A stretch of DNA of 64,000 nucleotides from Ferribacterium limneticum. Its GTDB lineage: Bacteria; Pseudomonadota; Gammaproteobacteria; Burkholderiales; Rhodocyclaceae. The position numbers were made by a program, and so were the translations under genes. Below are positions 54,943 through 64,000 of the stretch, in pieces. How positions within the stretch are numbered: position 1 is the stretch's first letter; each line of letters begins with the position of its first letter. The notes under the pieces were generated by a model. The model made no database searches and was not told the origin of the DNA. It was given only the letters and a program-made list of their open reading frames with translations. The stretch spans positions 2,416,001 to 2,480,000 of the forward strand of contig NZ_CP075190.1 of assembly GCF_020510585.1 (NCBI RefSeq). The letters run 5' to 3'.

Positions 54943-55689
54943 TTATTCAGCAGCGTCGACCACTTCGACGAACTCGTCATCGCCACCGGCGCTAACGATT
55001 TCCTGCATGACCTGATTGCGACCTTCGAGGATGGCATCAGCCACGCCGCGGGCGTAGAGCTGAATGGCGCGGGAAGAGTCGTCGTTACCCGGGATGACGT
55101 AAGCAACGCCGTCCGGGGAGTGGTTGGTATCGACCACGCCGATGACCGGAATGCCGAGCTTTTCGGCTTCGGTGATGGCGATCTTGTGGTAGCCGACATC
55201 GATGACGAAGATGGCGTCCGGCAGGCCGGCCATTTCCTTGATGCCGCCGATGGACTTCTGGAGTTTTTCCAGTTCGCGACGGAAGGTCAGCGCTTCCTTC
55301 TTCGGCATCTTTTCCAGTTCGCCGGCTTCAACGGCGACTTCCATGTCCTTCAGACGCTTGATCGACGTCTTGACGGTCTTGAAGTTGGTCAGCATGCCAC
55401 CCAGCCAGCGCTGGTCGACGAACGGGGATTTGGCGCGCTGCGCTTCTTCACCGATGATTTCGCGAGCCTGACGCTTGGTGCCGACAAACATGACGGAACC
55501 GCGATTGGCCGACAGCTTCTTCACGAATGCCATGGCTTCGTTGTACTTGGCCAGGGTCTTTTCGAGGTTGACGATGTGAATCTTGTTGCGGGCGCCGAAG
55601 ATATACGGGGCCATCTTGGGGGACCAGAAACGGGTTTGGTGACCGAAGTGGACACCGGCTTCCAGCATTTCGCGCATGGTAACGGACAT
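54943..55689 (-). CDS. rpsB: 30S ribosomal protein S2
   Basis: The 248-residue protein has the S2 signatures [18 protein letters not shown] at the start and [20 protein letters not shown] (about 150-169). ATG 55689 (MSVTMREML) is used; the codons further upstream belong to the leader. It heads the long envelope/translation run. Confidence 0.98.
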   Translation of the reverse strand: MSVTMREMLEAGVHFGHQTRFWSPKMAPYIFGARNKIHIVNLEKTLAKYNEAMAFVKKLSANRGSVMFVGTKRQAREIIGEEAQRAKSPFVDQRWLGGMLTNFKTVKTSIKRLKDMEVAVEAGELEKMPKKEALTFRRELEKLQKSIGGIKEMAGLPDAIFVIDVGYHKIAITEAEKLGIPVIGVVDTNHSPDGVAYVIPGNDDSSRAIQLYARGVADAILEGRNQVMQEIVSAGGDDEFVEVVDAAE

Positions 55690-55846
55690 TGTAAAACTCC
55701 TTAAGGGTTGTACCTCCACCCGCCTGAAACGCCCACCATTATTGAATTCTGGCAGACACCCTTAATCGGCGGATGTGTGGATTTTGGTTGCCTGCACCGT
55801 GCAGACCACCGTTTTTTCAGCCATAACGGCTAAGAAAAACCCGCGG

Positions 55847-55875
55847 ATTATAGCAGCAGAACAGGCTTTCCGGAA
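55847..55875 (-). promoter_or_regulatory. predicted rpsB promoter
   Basis: On the minus strand a perfect TATAAT (55852-55847) lies about 158 bases upstream of the rpsB start. The -35 region (TTCCGG) is weak. The resulting leader of about 150 nt, with several short inverted repeats, fits the autoregulated S2 leader known in other bacteria. Confidence 0.5.
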
Positions 55876-55877
55876 GA

Positions 55878-56789
55878 TCAATAACCATTCTGCTTGAGCG
55901 CCAGCAACTGCAGCATGCGCTCCAGATAAGGTTGCCAGTCGGGCATCTGCAAGCCGAAGTCGGTTTCGAGGCGGGTGCAGTCGAGACGCGAGTTGGCCGG
56001 GCGCCGGGCCGGCGTCGGATACTGTGCCGTCGCGATGGCGCGAATTGCTTCCGGCTTCAGGCGCAGATCGAAGCCCGGCATCTGCCCGGCCAGCCCGACG
56101 ATGGTTCGGGCAAACTCGCACCAGCTGACCGGTCGTGCCGCGGCCAGATGGTAGATTTCATTTTTGGCCATTTTTTCCGGTTGACCGTGGCGAACCATGG
56201 CCAGCACCACCCCGGTCACCGTCGCGATCAGCGCCGCCGGGGTCGGCGAACCGATCTGGTCATCGACGACATTGAGGCTGTCCTTTTCCCGCGCCAGACG
56301 CAGGATGGTCTTGACGAAATTGCCGCCGCGCGCGCCAAACACCCAACTGGTACGAAAGATCAGCGACCGGCCGCCGGCGGCGCGAATCGCTTCCTCACCG
56401 GCCAGCTTGGTCCGCCCGTAAACACTCTGCGGCGCCGTCGGATCGGTTTCGACATAAGACGTGGTCTTGCTGCCGTCGTAGACGTAGTCGGTCGAGTAAT
56501 GGACGAGCAAGGCGCCGAGTGCGGCAGCCTCTTCGGCCAGAATACCGGGAGCCTCGGCATTGATCCGGTGCGCCAGTTCGGGTTCGGACTCGGCCTTGTC
56601 TACAGCCGTGTAGGCCGTTGCGTTGACGATGACCGAGGGCCGCAGCTGACGAACAACGGAACGAATCTGCTCCGCATCGGCCAAATCGCATTGAGACCGG
56701 CCACAAGCCACCACCGGCCCGTGCGGCGCCAGCGAACGTTGGAGTTGCCAGCCAACCTGGCCATCCTTGCCGAGCAGAAGAATTGTCAT
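55878..56789 (-). CDS. rfbD: dTDP-4-dehydrorhamnose reductase
   Basis: The 303-residue short-chain dehydrogenase has the nucleotide motif GKDGQVGWQL (7-16), STDYVYDG and the catalytic YGRTKLAGEEA (Tyr near 127). It reduces dTDP-4-keto-rhamnose to dTDP-L-rhamnose. The other rhamnose genes (rfbA, rfbB, rfbC) are not adjacent. The ATG at 56789 (MTILLLGKDG) is used. A copy of the dispersed repeat is read in frame as HGQPEKMAKNEI near residues 201-212. Confidence 0.9.
   Translation of the reverse strand: MTILLLGKDGQVGWQLQRSLAPHGPVVACGRSQCDLADAEQIRSVVRQLRPSVIVNATAYTAVDKAESEPELAHRINAEAPGILAEEAAALGALLVHYSTDYVYDGSKTTSYVETDPTAPQSVYGRTKLAGEEAIRAAGGRSLIFRTSWVFGARGGNFVKTILRLAREKDSLNVVDDQIGSPTPAALIATVTGVVLAMVRHGQPEKMAKNEIYHLAAARPVSWCEFARTIVGLAGQMPGFDLRLKPEAIRAIATAQYPTPARRPANSRLDCTRLETDFGLQMPDWQPYLERMLQLLALKQNGY
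56155..56190 (-). repeat. dispersed 36-nt repeat, copy in rfbD
   Basis: On the minus strand it reads CCACGGTCAACCGG, six A, TGGCCAAAAATGAAAT, only one base from the consensus. The frame differs from the other genic copies, giving HGQPEKMAKNEI. Confidence 0.88.
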
Positions 56790-56904
56790 CGAAAAATTCG
56801 CAAGTCGAAGAGCGCGAGTATGCCACTTTGGCCGCTCCCGGCTTTGCGAAACCCGCCCCATCATTTATCCTAGTCCTTTACCAACGCACCACAGAACAGC
56901 CGCC

Positions 56905-57705
56905 ATGAGCATCAGCATCAAGACCCCGGACGAAATCGAAAAAATGAGAATTGCCGGGCGTCTGGCCGGAGAAGTCCTCGACTACATCGCGCCCTACGTC
57001 AAGGTCGGCGTCACCACGGAAGAACTCGACAAGCTCTGCCACGACTACATGGTCGATGTGCAGGGCTGCATTCCCGCCCCGCTCAACTACGCGCCGTCGG
57101 GCTACAACCCCTACCCCAAATCGATCTGCACCTCGGTCAATCAGCAGGTCTGCCATGGTGTTCCCGGTGAGCGCGTGCTGAAGAACGGCGACATCATCAA
57201 TCTCGACATCACGACGATCAAGGATGGCTACCACGGCGACACCAGCCGGATGTTCATCGTCGGCGAAGGTTCGATCCAGGCCAAGCGCCTGTGCGAAATC
57301 ACCTTCGAATGCATGTGGCTGGGCATCTCGGTTATCAAGCCGGGCGCCCACCTCGGCGATATCGGCGCGATCATCCAGAAATATGCCGAAAAGAATGGCT
57401 GCTCGGTCGTCCGCGAGTTTTGCGGCCATGGTATCGGTGCCAAATTTCATGAAGATCCACAGGTTTTGCACTACGGCAAGGGCGGTACCGGGCCGAAGCT
57501 CGAACCGGGCATGATTTTCACCGTCGAGCCGATGATCAACGCCGGCAAGGCCGCCATCCGTGAAATGGCCGACGGCTGGACCATCGTTACCAAGGACCGC
57601 AGCCTCTCGGCGCAGTGGGAACACACCGTGCTGGTCACCGAGACCGGCTACGAAATCATGACGCTTTCTGCCGGCGGCCGCGCCAAACCTGACTGGATCA
57701 ACTGA
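56905..57705 (+). CDS. map: type I methionine aminopeptidase
   Basis: The 266-residue enzyme has [10 protein letters not shown] (His ligand), [19 protein letters not shown] with two Asp ligands, [15 protein letters not shown] and FTVEPMI with the remaining metal residues. It removes the starting methionine. Its TGA stop shares one base with the glnD start (TGATG), so the two are coupled. A longer frame upstream to 56767 is a shadow of rfbD. Confidence 0.96.
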   Translation: MSISIKTPDEIEKMRIAGRLAGEVLDYIAPYVKVGVTTEELDKLCHDYMVDVQGCIPAPLNYAPSGYNPYPKSICTSVNQQVCHGVPGERVLKNGDIINLDITTIKDGYHGDTSRMFIVGEGSIQAKRLCEITFECMWLGISVIKPGAHLGDIGAIIQKYAEKNGCSVVREFCGHGIGAKFHEDPQVLHYGKGGTGPKLEPGMIFTVEPMINAGKAAIREMADGWTIVTKDRSLSAQWEHTVLVTETGYEIMTLSAGGRAKPDWIN

Positions 57706-60266
57706 TGGGCTGCGATGTCGCCGCCCTGCGGGCTGAAGTCAAGGCGGCACAGATCCGCCTTCAGGAAAATTACGAACGGACCGGCGACGCCGAAGCGCTA
57801 CTCGCCGAACGTAGCCGGCAGGTCGACAGCGTTCTCGAAAGACTCTGGGCCTCGTTCGATTTTCCCGCCACTCTGGCCTTGGCCGCAGTCGGCGGCTACG
57901 GTCGCGGCGAACTTTATCCGGCTTCCGATATAGACCTGCTGATCCTCCTGCCCAAGGAAGCGAACGGCGCCCTGCAGGAAAAACTGGAAAGGCTGATCGG
58001 CTCCTTCTGGGACATCGGTCTGGAGATCGGGCACAGTGTCCGCACCATCCAGGACTGCCTGAACGAAGCGGAAAACGACATCACGGTGCAGACCGCCCTG
58101 CTTGAGGCTCGCCTGCTGACCGGCAACGCCAAGCTCTTCGCAACCTTCCAGAAGCGCCTGCGCGGCCATCTCGACCCCCTCGTTTTCTGCGAAGCCAAGC
58201 AGATTGAGCAACAGGAACGTCACCTCCGTTTCAACGAGACCCCCTATAGCCTGGAACCCAACTGCAAGGACTCCCCTGGCGGCCTGCGCGACTTTCAGGT
58301 CATTTTCTGGATCGCCAAGGCGGCTGGCTACGGGTCAACCTGGGAGGAATTGCACAAGAACGGCATCATCACGCTCGAAGGCATGACCCAGGCCCGGGAG
58401 TGCCAGGAATACCTGTCCCACCTGCGCATTCGCCTGCATTTGATGATCGGGCGGCGTGAAGATCGCCTGCTCTTCGACTACCAGAGCAACCTCGCCGCCA
58501 AGTACGGATTCGTCTCGAACGAAGCCAAACGCGCCTCCGAGCAACTCATGCAGGTGTACTACCGCAACGCCAAAACGGTCAGCCTGCTCAATACCATCCT
58601 GCTGCAAAACATGGCATCGGCGCTGACCCCGGAAAACGAACAGACGCCGCAGCCGCTCGACGACAATTTCCAGATGGTCGGCAACCTGCTCGACGTCCGG
58701 GACGAAGCCCTGTTCGAAAAAAGCCCGGCGGCGATTTTCGACAGCTTCCTGGTTATGCAGGAAACCCACGAACTGTCCGGCATGACCACCCGCACGCTGC
58801 GCGCCCTGTGGCGGGCCCGCGAGCAGATCACGCCGGAATTCCGGGCCGATCCGGAAAACCGGGCGATGTTCCTCAAGTTACTGCAAAGCGACCGCGGCAT
58901 CATTCATGAATTCCGGCGCATGAACCAGCTCGACATTCTCGGCGCCTACCTACCGAATTTCGGGCGCATCGTCGGTCAGATGCAGCACGACCTGTTCCAC
59001 GTCTACACCGTCGACCAGCACATCCTGCAAGTCCTGCGCAACATCCGGCGCTTCACGATGAGCGAGTTTGCTCACGAATATCCGTTGTGCTCACGCATCG
59101 TCAGCGAACTGGACCGTCCGTGGCTGCTCTATATTGCCGCCCTGTTTCACGATATTGCCAAGGGTCGCGGCGGCGATCACTCGGAGCTGGGCACCGCCGA
59201 TGCCTTGGAATTTTGCCAAAATCACCGGTTGACCGTGGAAGACACGGAATTGGTCGTCTGGCTGGTCAGAAATCACCTCGTCATGTCGCAGGTCGCCCAG
59301 AAGGAAGACCTCAGCGATCCCGACGTCATCGCCAATTTCGTCAAACTGGTCGGCGACATCCGCCACCTGCAGGCGCTCTATCTACTGACCCACGCCGACA
59401 TCCGCGGTACCAGCCCGAAAGTGTGGAACCACTGGAAAGGCAAGCTGCTGGCTGACCTCTACTATCTGACCCTGCACCATCTGAATCTGGGTGACGCGCC
59501 TGCCGCGCACGGCGTCATCGCCGACCGTCAGGCCGAAGCAATGCGCCTGCTGCGCTTCTTCGCCCTTTCCGACACCGTCCACGAACGCCTCTGGAAACAG
59601 CTCGACACCGTCTATTTCCTGCGCCATTCGGCGGAAGAAATCGCCTGGCACACCCGCTCGCTGCACTACCGCATCTACAACAACCAGCCGGTCGTCCGTG
59701 CCCGCCCCTACCAGGAAGGCGACGGCCTGCAGGTCATGGTCTACACCCAGGACCAGCCCGATCTTTTCGCCCGTATCGTCGGCTTCTTCGCCCGCGCCGG
59801 TTACAGCATCGTCGACGCCAAGATTCACACCACGGCGCACGGCTACGCGCTCGACAGCTTCGTAGTGCTGGATGTCGAAAATCGCGACAATGACCGGGAA
59901 ATGGTCGCTTACATCGAGCACGAACTGGAACAGCGCCTGGTACAGCAGATGCCAATCGACGTGCCATCCGCGGGTCGCCTGTCAAGACAGGTCAAGCATT
60001 TCCCGATCAAGCCGGAGGTCGACATCCGCGGTGACGAAAAAGGCTCGAATTTCATCTTGTCGCTGATCGCCGCCGACCGGCCTGGCCTGCTCTACACCGT
60101 TGCCAACACGCTGGCCGAACACGGTGCCAACCTGCATACCGCCAAAATCACGACGCTCGGCGAACGGGCCGAAGACGTTTTCCTGATCAGCGGCGGCGAC
60201 CTGCGCGACACCGGCAAACGCATCCGCCTGGAAACCGAGCTGATGGAGCGCCTGAAGATCGGTTAG
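57705..60266 (+). CDS. glnD: bifunctional uridylyltransferase/uridylyl-removing enzyme GlnD
   Basis: The 853-residue enzyme has the nucleotidyltransferase motif [18 protein letters not shown] (about 64-81), the HD hydrolase motif [17 protein letters not shown] (about 480-496) and two C-terminal ACT domains (about 675-750 and 785-850). It modifies PII proteins in response to glutamine. A repeat copy, antisense, lies in codons for [10 protein letters not shown] near residues 504-513; the local protein length is unchanged compared with other GlnD proteins. Confidence 0.96.
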   Translation: MGCDVAALRAEVKAAQIRLQENYERTGDAEALLAERSRQVDSVLERLWASFDFPATLALAAVGGYGRGELYPASDIDLLILLPKEANGALQEKLERLIGSFWDIGLEIGHSVRTIQDCLNEAENDITVQTALLEARLLTGNAKLFATFQKRLRGHLDPLVFCEAKQIEQQERHLRFNETPYSLEPNCKDSPGGLRDFQVIFWIAKAAGYGSTWEELHKNGIITLEGMTQARECQEYLSHLRIRLHLMIGRREDRLLFDYQSNLAAKYGFVSNEAKRASEQLMQVYYRNAKTVSLLNTILLQNMASALTPENEQTPQPLDDNFQMVGNLLDVRDEALFEKSPAAIFDSFLVMQETHELSGMTTRTLRALWRAREQITPEFRADPENRAMFLKLLQSDRGIIHEFRRMNQLDILGAYLPNFGRIVGQMQHDLFHVYTVDQHILQVLRNIRRFTMSEFAHEYPLCSRIVSELDRPWLLYIAALFHDIAKGRGGDHSELGTADALEFCQNHRLTVEDTELVVWLVRNHLVMSQVAQKEDLSDPDVIANFVKLVGDIRHLQALYLLTHADIRGTSPKVWNHWKGKLLADLYYLTLHHLNLGDAPAAHGVIADRQAEAMRLLRFFALSDTVHERLWKQLDTVYFLRHSAEEIAWHTRSLHYRIYNNQPVVRARPYQEGDGLQVMVYTQDQPDLFARIVGFFARAGYSIVDAKIHTTAHGYALDSFVVLDVENRDNDREMVAYIEHELEQRLVQQMPIDVPSAGRLSRQVKHFPIKPEVDIRGDEKGSNFILSLIAADRPGLLYTVANTLAEHGANLHTAKITTLGERAEDVFLISGGDLRDTGKRIRLETELMERLKIG
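59203..59238 (-). repeat. dispersed 36-nt repeat, antisense copy in glnD
   Basis: On the minus strand it reads CCACGGTCAACCGG, TGATTTTGGC, AAAATTCCAAGG. Palindrome intact; the first A-tract is T-rich instead. It is coding in the opposite strand of glnD. Confidence 0.65.
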
Positions 60267-60269
60267 TAG

Positions 60270-60322
60270 CTGGTTGTTAGCAGTCAGGATTAGAACTAAC
60301 TACTAACAGCAAATAGCGAGCA
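60270..60322. other. inverted-repeat stretch between convergent glnD and the phosphorylase gene
   Basis: This 50-base AT-rich stretch contains GTTGTTAGCAG and CTAACTACTAACAG, partly self-complementary. It may act as a bidirectional terminator for the convergent genes; no clear single stem with a T-run is seen. Confidence 0.35.
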
Positions 60323-60323
60323 G

Positions 60324-61094
60324 CTAAACCGACATCCCCATCGGCTGGCAGCTATCGGGACTGCCAACCAGTTTCTCGATGACCGACTTGACCCGCCCCA
60401 TCGCCCCGTGCAGGACGTGCTCCAGGCTTTCGAAGTGAATGCCGTTGACGCTGCTGCCACGGCCGGCCGCGTGGTTGGCCACGACGTTGATCGCGGCATA
60501 GGGCAAACCCAGTTCGCGCGCCAGGATGGCTTCCGGCATGCCGGTCATACCGACCACATCGGCCCCGTCACGCTCGAGGCGATTGATTTCCGCCGCGGTT
60601 TCGAGGCGCGGCCCCTGTGTCGCGGCGTAAACCGCGTCGACCTTGATGTCGATGCTCAGTTGCTGGCCGGCCGCCAGAATGCGCCGGCGCAGTTCGGCGT
60701 CATACGGCTCGGTAAAGTCGACGTGCGTCACCGGCGTACCGTTGCCGTCGAACATCGTCGACTTTCGGCCCCAGGTGTAGTCGATGATCTGGTCGGGCAG
60801 GACGATGTCGCCCGGCTGCAGGTCGGGGCGAATGCTGCCGACCGAGGCCACCGAAATGACGCCAATAACCTTGTGGTGGTGCAGTGCCCACATGTTGGCC
60901 CGGTAATTGACCATGTGCGGCGGAATGGTGTGGCCGTAGCCGTGGCGCGGCAGGAAGACCGCCGGCTGGCCGCAGATCTGCCCGAAAACGAGGGCGCCAG
61001 ACGCTTCGCCGTAAGGCGTACGAACCACTTCGCGATGCGAAACGTCAAGATTGGACAGCGTTGTCAGGCCGCTGCCGCCGATGATTGCGAGCAT
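60324..61094 (-). CDS. S-methyl-5'-thioinosine/5'-methylthioadenosine phosphorylase family
   Basis: The 256-residue purine nucleoside phosphorylase family protein has IIGGSGL at the start, LPRHGYGHTIPPHMVNYRAN, the substrate-facing ATQGPRLETAAEI and DVVGMTGMPEAILARELGLP. This fits the MTA/MTI phosphorylase group; the thioinosine form is common in proteobacteria that lack MTA phosphorylase. The ATG at 61094 gives the normal length; frames further upstream are shadow sequence. It follows the methyltransferase by 1 base. Confidence 0.85.
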   Translation of the reverse strand: MLAIIGGSGLTTLSNLDVSHREVVRTPYGEASGALVFGQICGQPAVFLPRHGYGHTIPPHMVNYRANMWALHHHKVIGVISVASVGSIRPDLQPGDIVLPDQIIDYTWGRKSTMFDGNGTPVTHVDFTEPYDAELRRRILAAGQQLSIDIKVDAVYAATQGPRLETAAEINRLERDGADVVGMTGMPEAILARELGLPYAAINVVANHAAGRGSSVNGIHFESLEHVLHGAMGRVKSVIEKLVGSPDSCQPMGMSV

Positions 61095-61095
61095 A

Positions 61096-61797
61096 TTATT
61101 TCTTCCTTTCCACCAGCAACGAAGCCAGCGTCGGCACCACGCCCTTGAGCGACGGGTGCGGTTTGCGCAATTGAGTGTTATTGACCGTCTCATCGCCCAG
61201 CTTGCGATACAGCGCATGCTTGCGTTCAGCAACGAAGGGCAGATCAAGCAAGGTCTTGCCAGCATGGTAGCTGACCAGCGTATCGCGGCCAATGTCCTTG
61301 GCCTGCCACGGAATCGCCGTGCGATCGACGTAGTGCAGCGCCTGCACGGTCGGCAGGCTGGCAGCCAGCTCGGCGACCAGACGATGCAGCTTTTCGCGGT
61401 AGGCGATCACCGCCCGCCCGGCATCGGTAGCCACCGCACCGGTCGTATCGGCCGGCGCCCCCATCAGCCAACAGACCACGGTATCGGGCGCGAAGGCTTC
61501 CATGGTGGCACGCTGCTCGTCGGTCAATGCGGTCAAATCGGCCAGCATCAGCGTTACGTCGCTGCCGTCAAGGCGTTGCCGTGTCAGCTCCAGGCATTCG
61601 CCCAGCGAATCGATGGAGAGCACCGTCAAGCCACGCTTGACCAGTGACTGCGTGGCAAAGCCGACACCGCAGCCGATTTCCAGCACCCGCCGGCCGGGAA
61701 CCAGTGCCGCCATCCAGTCGTAATCGCCGCGCCTGACGTAAGCCTGTCCTTCAGTTTCCCAGTAGCCGATGAACTCGGCGACTGTCGCACCACTCAT
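61096..61797 (-). CDS. class I SAM-dependent methyltransferase
   Basis: The 233-residue protein has VLEIGCGVGFATQSL (about 38-52) and LSIDSLGECLEL, a standard methyltransferase core with unknown substrate. Its start overlaps the hpt end by 4 bases and its end is 1 base from the thioinosine phosphorylase start, so the three form a purine-salvage-like cluster. Confidence 0.8.
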   Translation of the reverse strand: MSGATVAEFIGYWETEGQAYVRRGDYDWMAALVPGRRVLEIGCGVGFATQSLVKRGLTVLSIDSLGECLELTRQRLDGSDVTLMLADLTALTDEQRATMEAFAPDTVVCWLMGAPADTTGAVATDAGRAVIAYREKLHRLVAELAASLPTVQALHYVDRTAIPWQAKDIGRDTLVSYHAGKTLLDLPFVAERKHALYRKLGDETVNNTQLRKPHPSLKGVVPTLASLLVERKK

Positions 61798-62342
61798 GCG
61801 TCGTCCTTCATGGCATAGACGGCCGGCAGGTTGCGCCAGACGCCGCCGGCATCCATGCCGAAGCCAAAGACAAAGCGGTCTGGCACGGTCAGGCCGACAA
61901 AATCTGCGGCAATCGGTTTGATCTTGCCGTTGAGCTTGTCGGCGAAAACGGCAGTCAGCACCTCTTCGGCCCCCATGCGGCGCAGGCTTTCCTTGACGGC
62001 AGCGAGCGTCACGCCTTCATCGAGAATGTCGTCTACAACCAGCACCGAACGGCCCTTGACCGAGGTCCATGGCGCCGAGCGCCAGGAAATCTTGCCGCCC
62101 TGCGTTTCCGGGCCGTAGCGCGTGGCGTGCAGGTAGTCGAAGTCGAGCGGAAAATCGAGTTTGGTCAGCAGTTGACCGCAGAAGACCACGCCGCCGGTCA
62201 TCACGCAAAGGACCAGCGGATATTTGTCGGCCAGCCGTTCGCGAATGGCGGCGGCGACGTCGGCCACCGCACCTAGCACAGCCGCCTCGCTGTGAATCAG
62301 TTCGGCATTGGCCAGCATGGCCTGTGCTTTTTTCAAATCCAT
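61794..62342 (-). CDS. hpt: hypoxanthine-guanine phosphoribosyltransferase
   Basis: The 182-residue type I PRTase has the PRPP motif VLVVDDILDEGVTLA (about 99-113) and VLCVMTGGVVFCGQLL. It would salvage hypoxanthine and guanine with PRPP. It directly abuts galU, with no gap, and is coupled to the methyltransferase. Together with the thioinosine phosphorylase, which yields hypoxanthine, it completes a salvage route. Confidence 0.88.
   Translation of the reverse strand: MDLKKAQAMLANAELIHSEAAVLGAVADVAAAIRERLADKYPLVLCVMTGGVVFCGQLLTKLDFPLDFDYLHATRYGPETQGGKISWRSAPWTSVKGRSVLVVDDILDEGVTLAAVKESLRRMGAEEVLTAVFADKLNGKIKPIAADFVGLTVPDRFVFGFGMDAGGVWRNLPAVYAMKDDA

Positions 62343-64000
<1,658 letters not shown>

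Overview
The window looks like a chromosomal segment of a betaproteobacterium, most likely of the order Rhodocyclales (Dechloromonas/Azonexus-like). This is an inference from the GC-rich, C-ending codon use, the gene order from rpsB to rnhB, the lactate-utilisation genes beside a fused D-lactate dehydrogenase, a PEP-CTERM protein, and the type of dispersed repeats. No 16S gene or other direct marker is present.

Layout. 0-7.3 kb holds ordinary housekeeping and hypothetical genes: two methyltransferases, the rRNA hydroxylase RlhA, a zinc-ribbon protein, a CBS protein, an OmpA-like protein, YaeQ, a DUF3617-like protein and a secreted rhodanese. 7.2-12.8 kb is an accessory island: a small Cys-rich ORF, a 125-bp MITE-like element with a 10-bp direct repeat, a HipA/HipB toxin-antitoxin pair with three palindromic operators, a nucleotidyltransferase with a probably leaderless promoter, and an AT-rich ATPase/TOPRIM pair resembling phage-defence modules. 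It ends next to tRNA-Asn. 13.1-19.2 kb carries rbgA, molybdenum cofactor genes (moaD, moeA, mobB), an ATP-grasp-like protein and dinG. 19.2-23.8 kb carries a LysR regulator divergent from the glutathione-dependent formaldehyde pair frmA-frmB, a candidate C-rich small RNA, an RNase H-like gene and a 2H phosphoesterase. 24.0-25.6 kb holds a VWA/PEP-CTERM surface protein and a gene-poor AT-rich stretch. 25.7-39.5 kb is central carbon metabolism: ppsA, lldR with lldE/lutC/lutB and a fused D-lactate dehydrogenase, a universal stress protein, ppc and ppsR. Lactate is oxidised to pyruvate, PpsA makes PEP (controlled by PpsR) and Ppc makes oxaloacetate. 39.6-40.8 kb is an AT-rich FliB-like gene.

40.9-55.7 kb is one long co-directional run on the minus strand: rpsB, tsf, pyrH, frr, uppS, cdsA, dxr, rseP, bamA, skp, lpxD, fabZ, lpxA, lpxB, rnhB and an rRNA methyltransferase. 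It joins translation, isoprenoid/phospholipid synthesis and outer-membrane building. 55.9-64 kb has rmlD, map, glnD, a thioinosine phosphorylase, a methyltransferase, hpt, galU and the 3' part of ligA.

The most unusual signal is a dispersed 36-nt sequence. It has a 10-bp palindrome CGGT-N2-ACCG, an A-tract, then TGGCC and a second AT-tract. I count eleven clear copies, one truncated copy and two marginal ones. Copies lie just past gene ends and also inside conserved genes, where three read in frame as T-V-N-R-K. The architecture resembles DNA uptake signal sequences, but a miniature mobile repeat or a protein-binding site is also possible.
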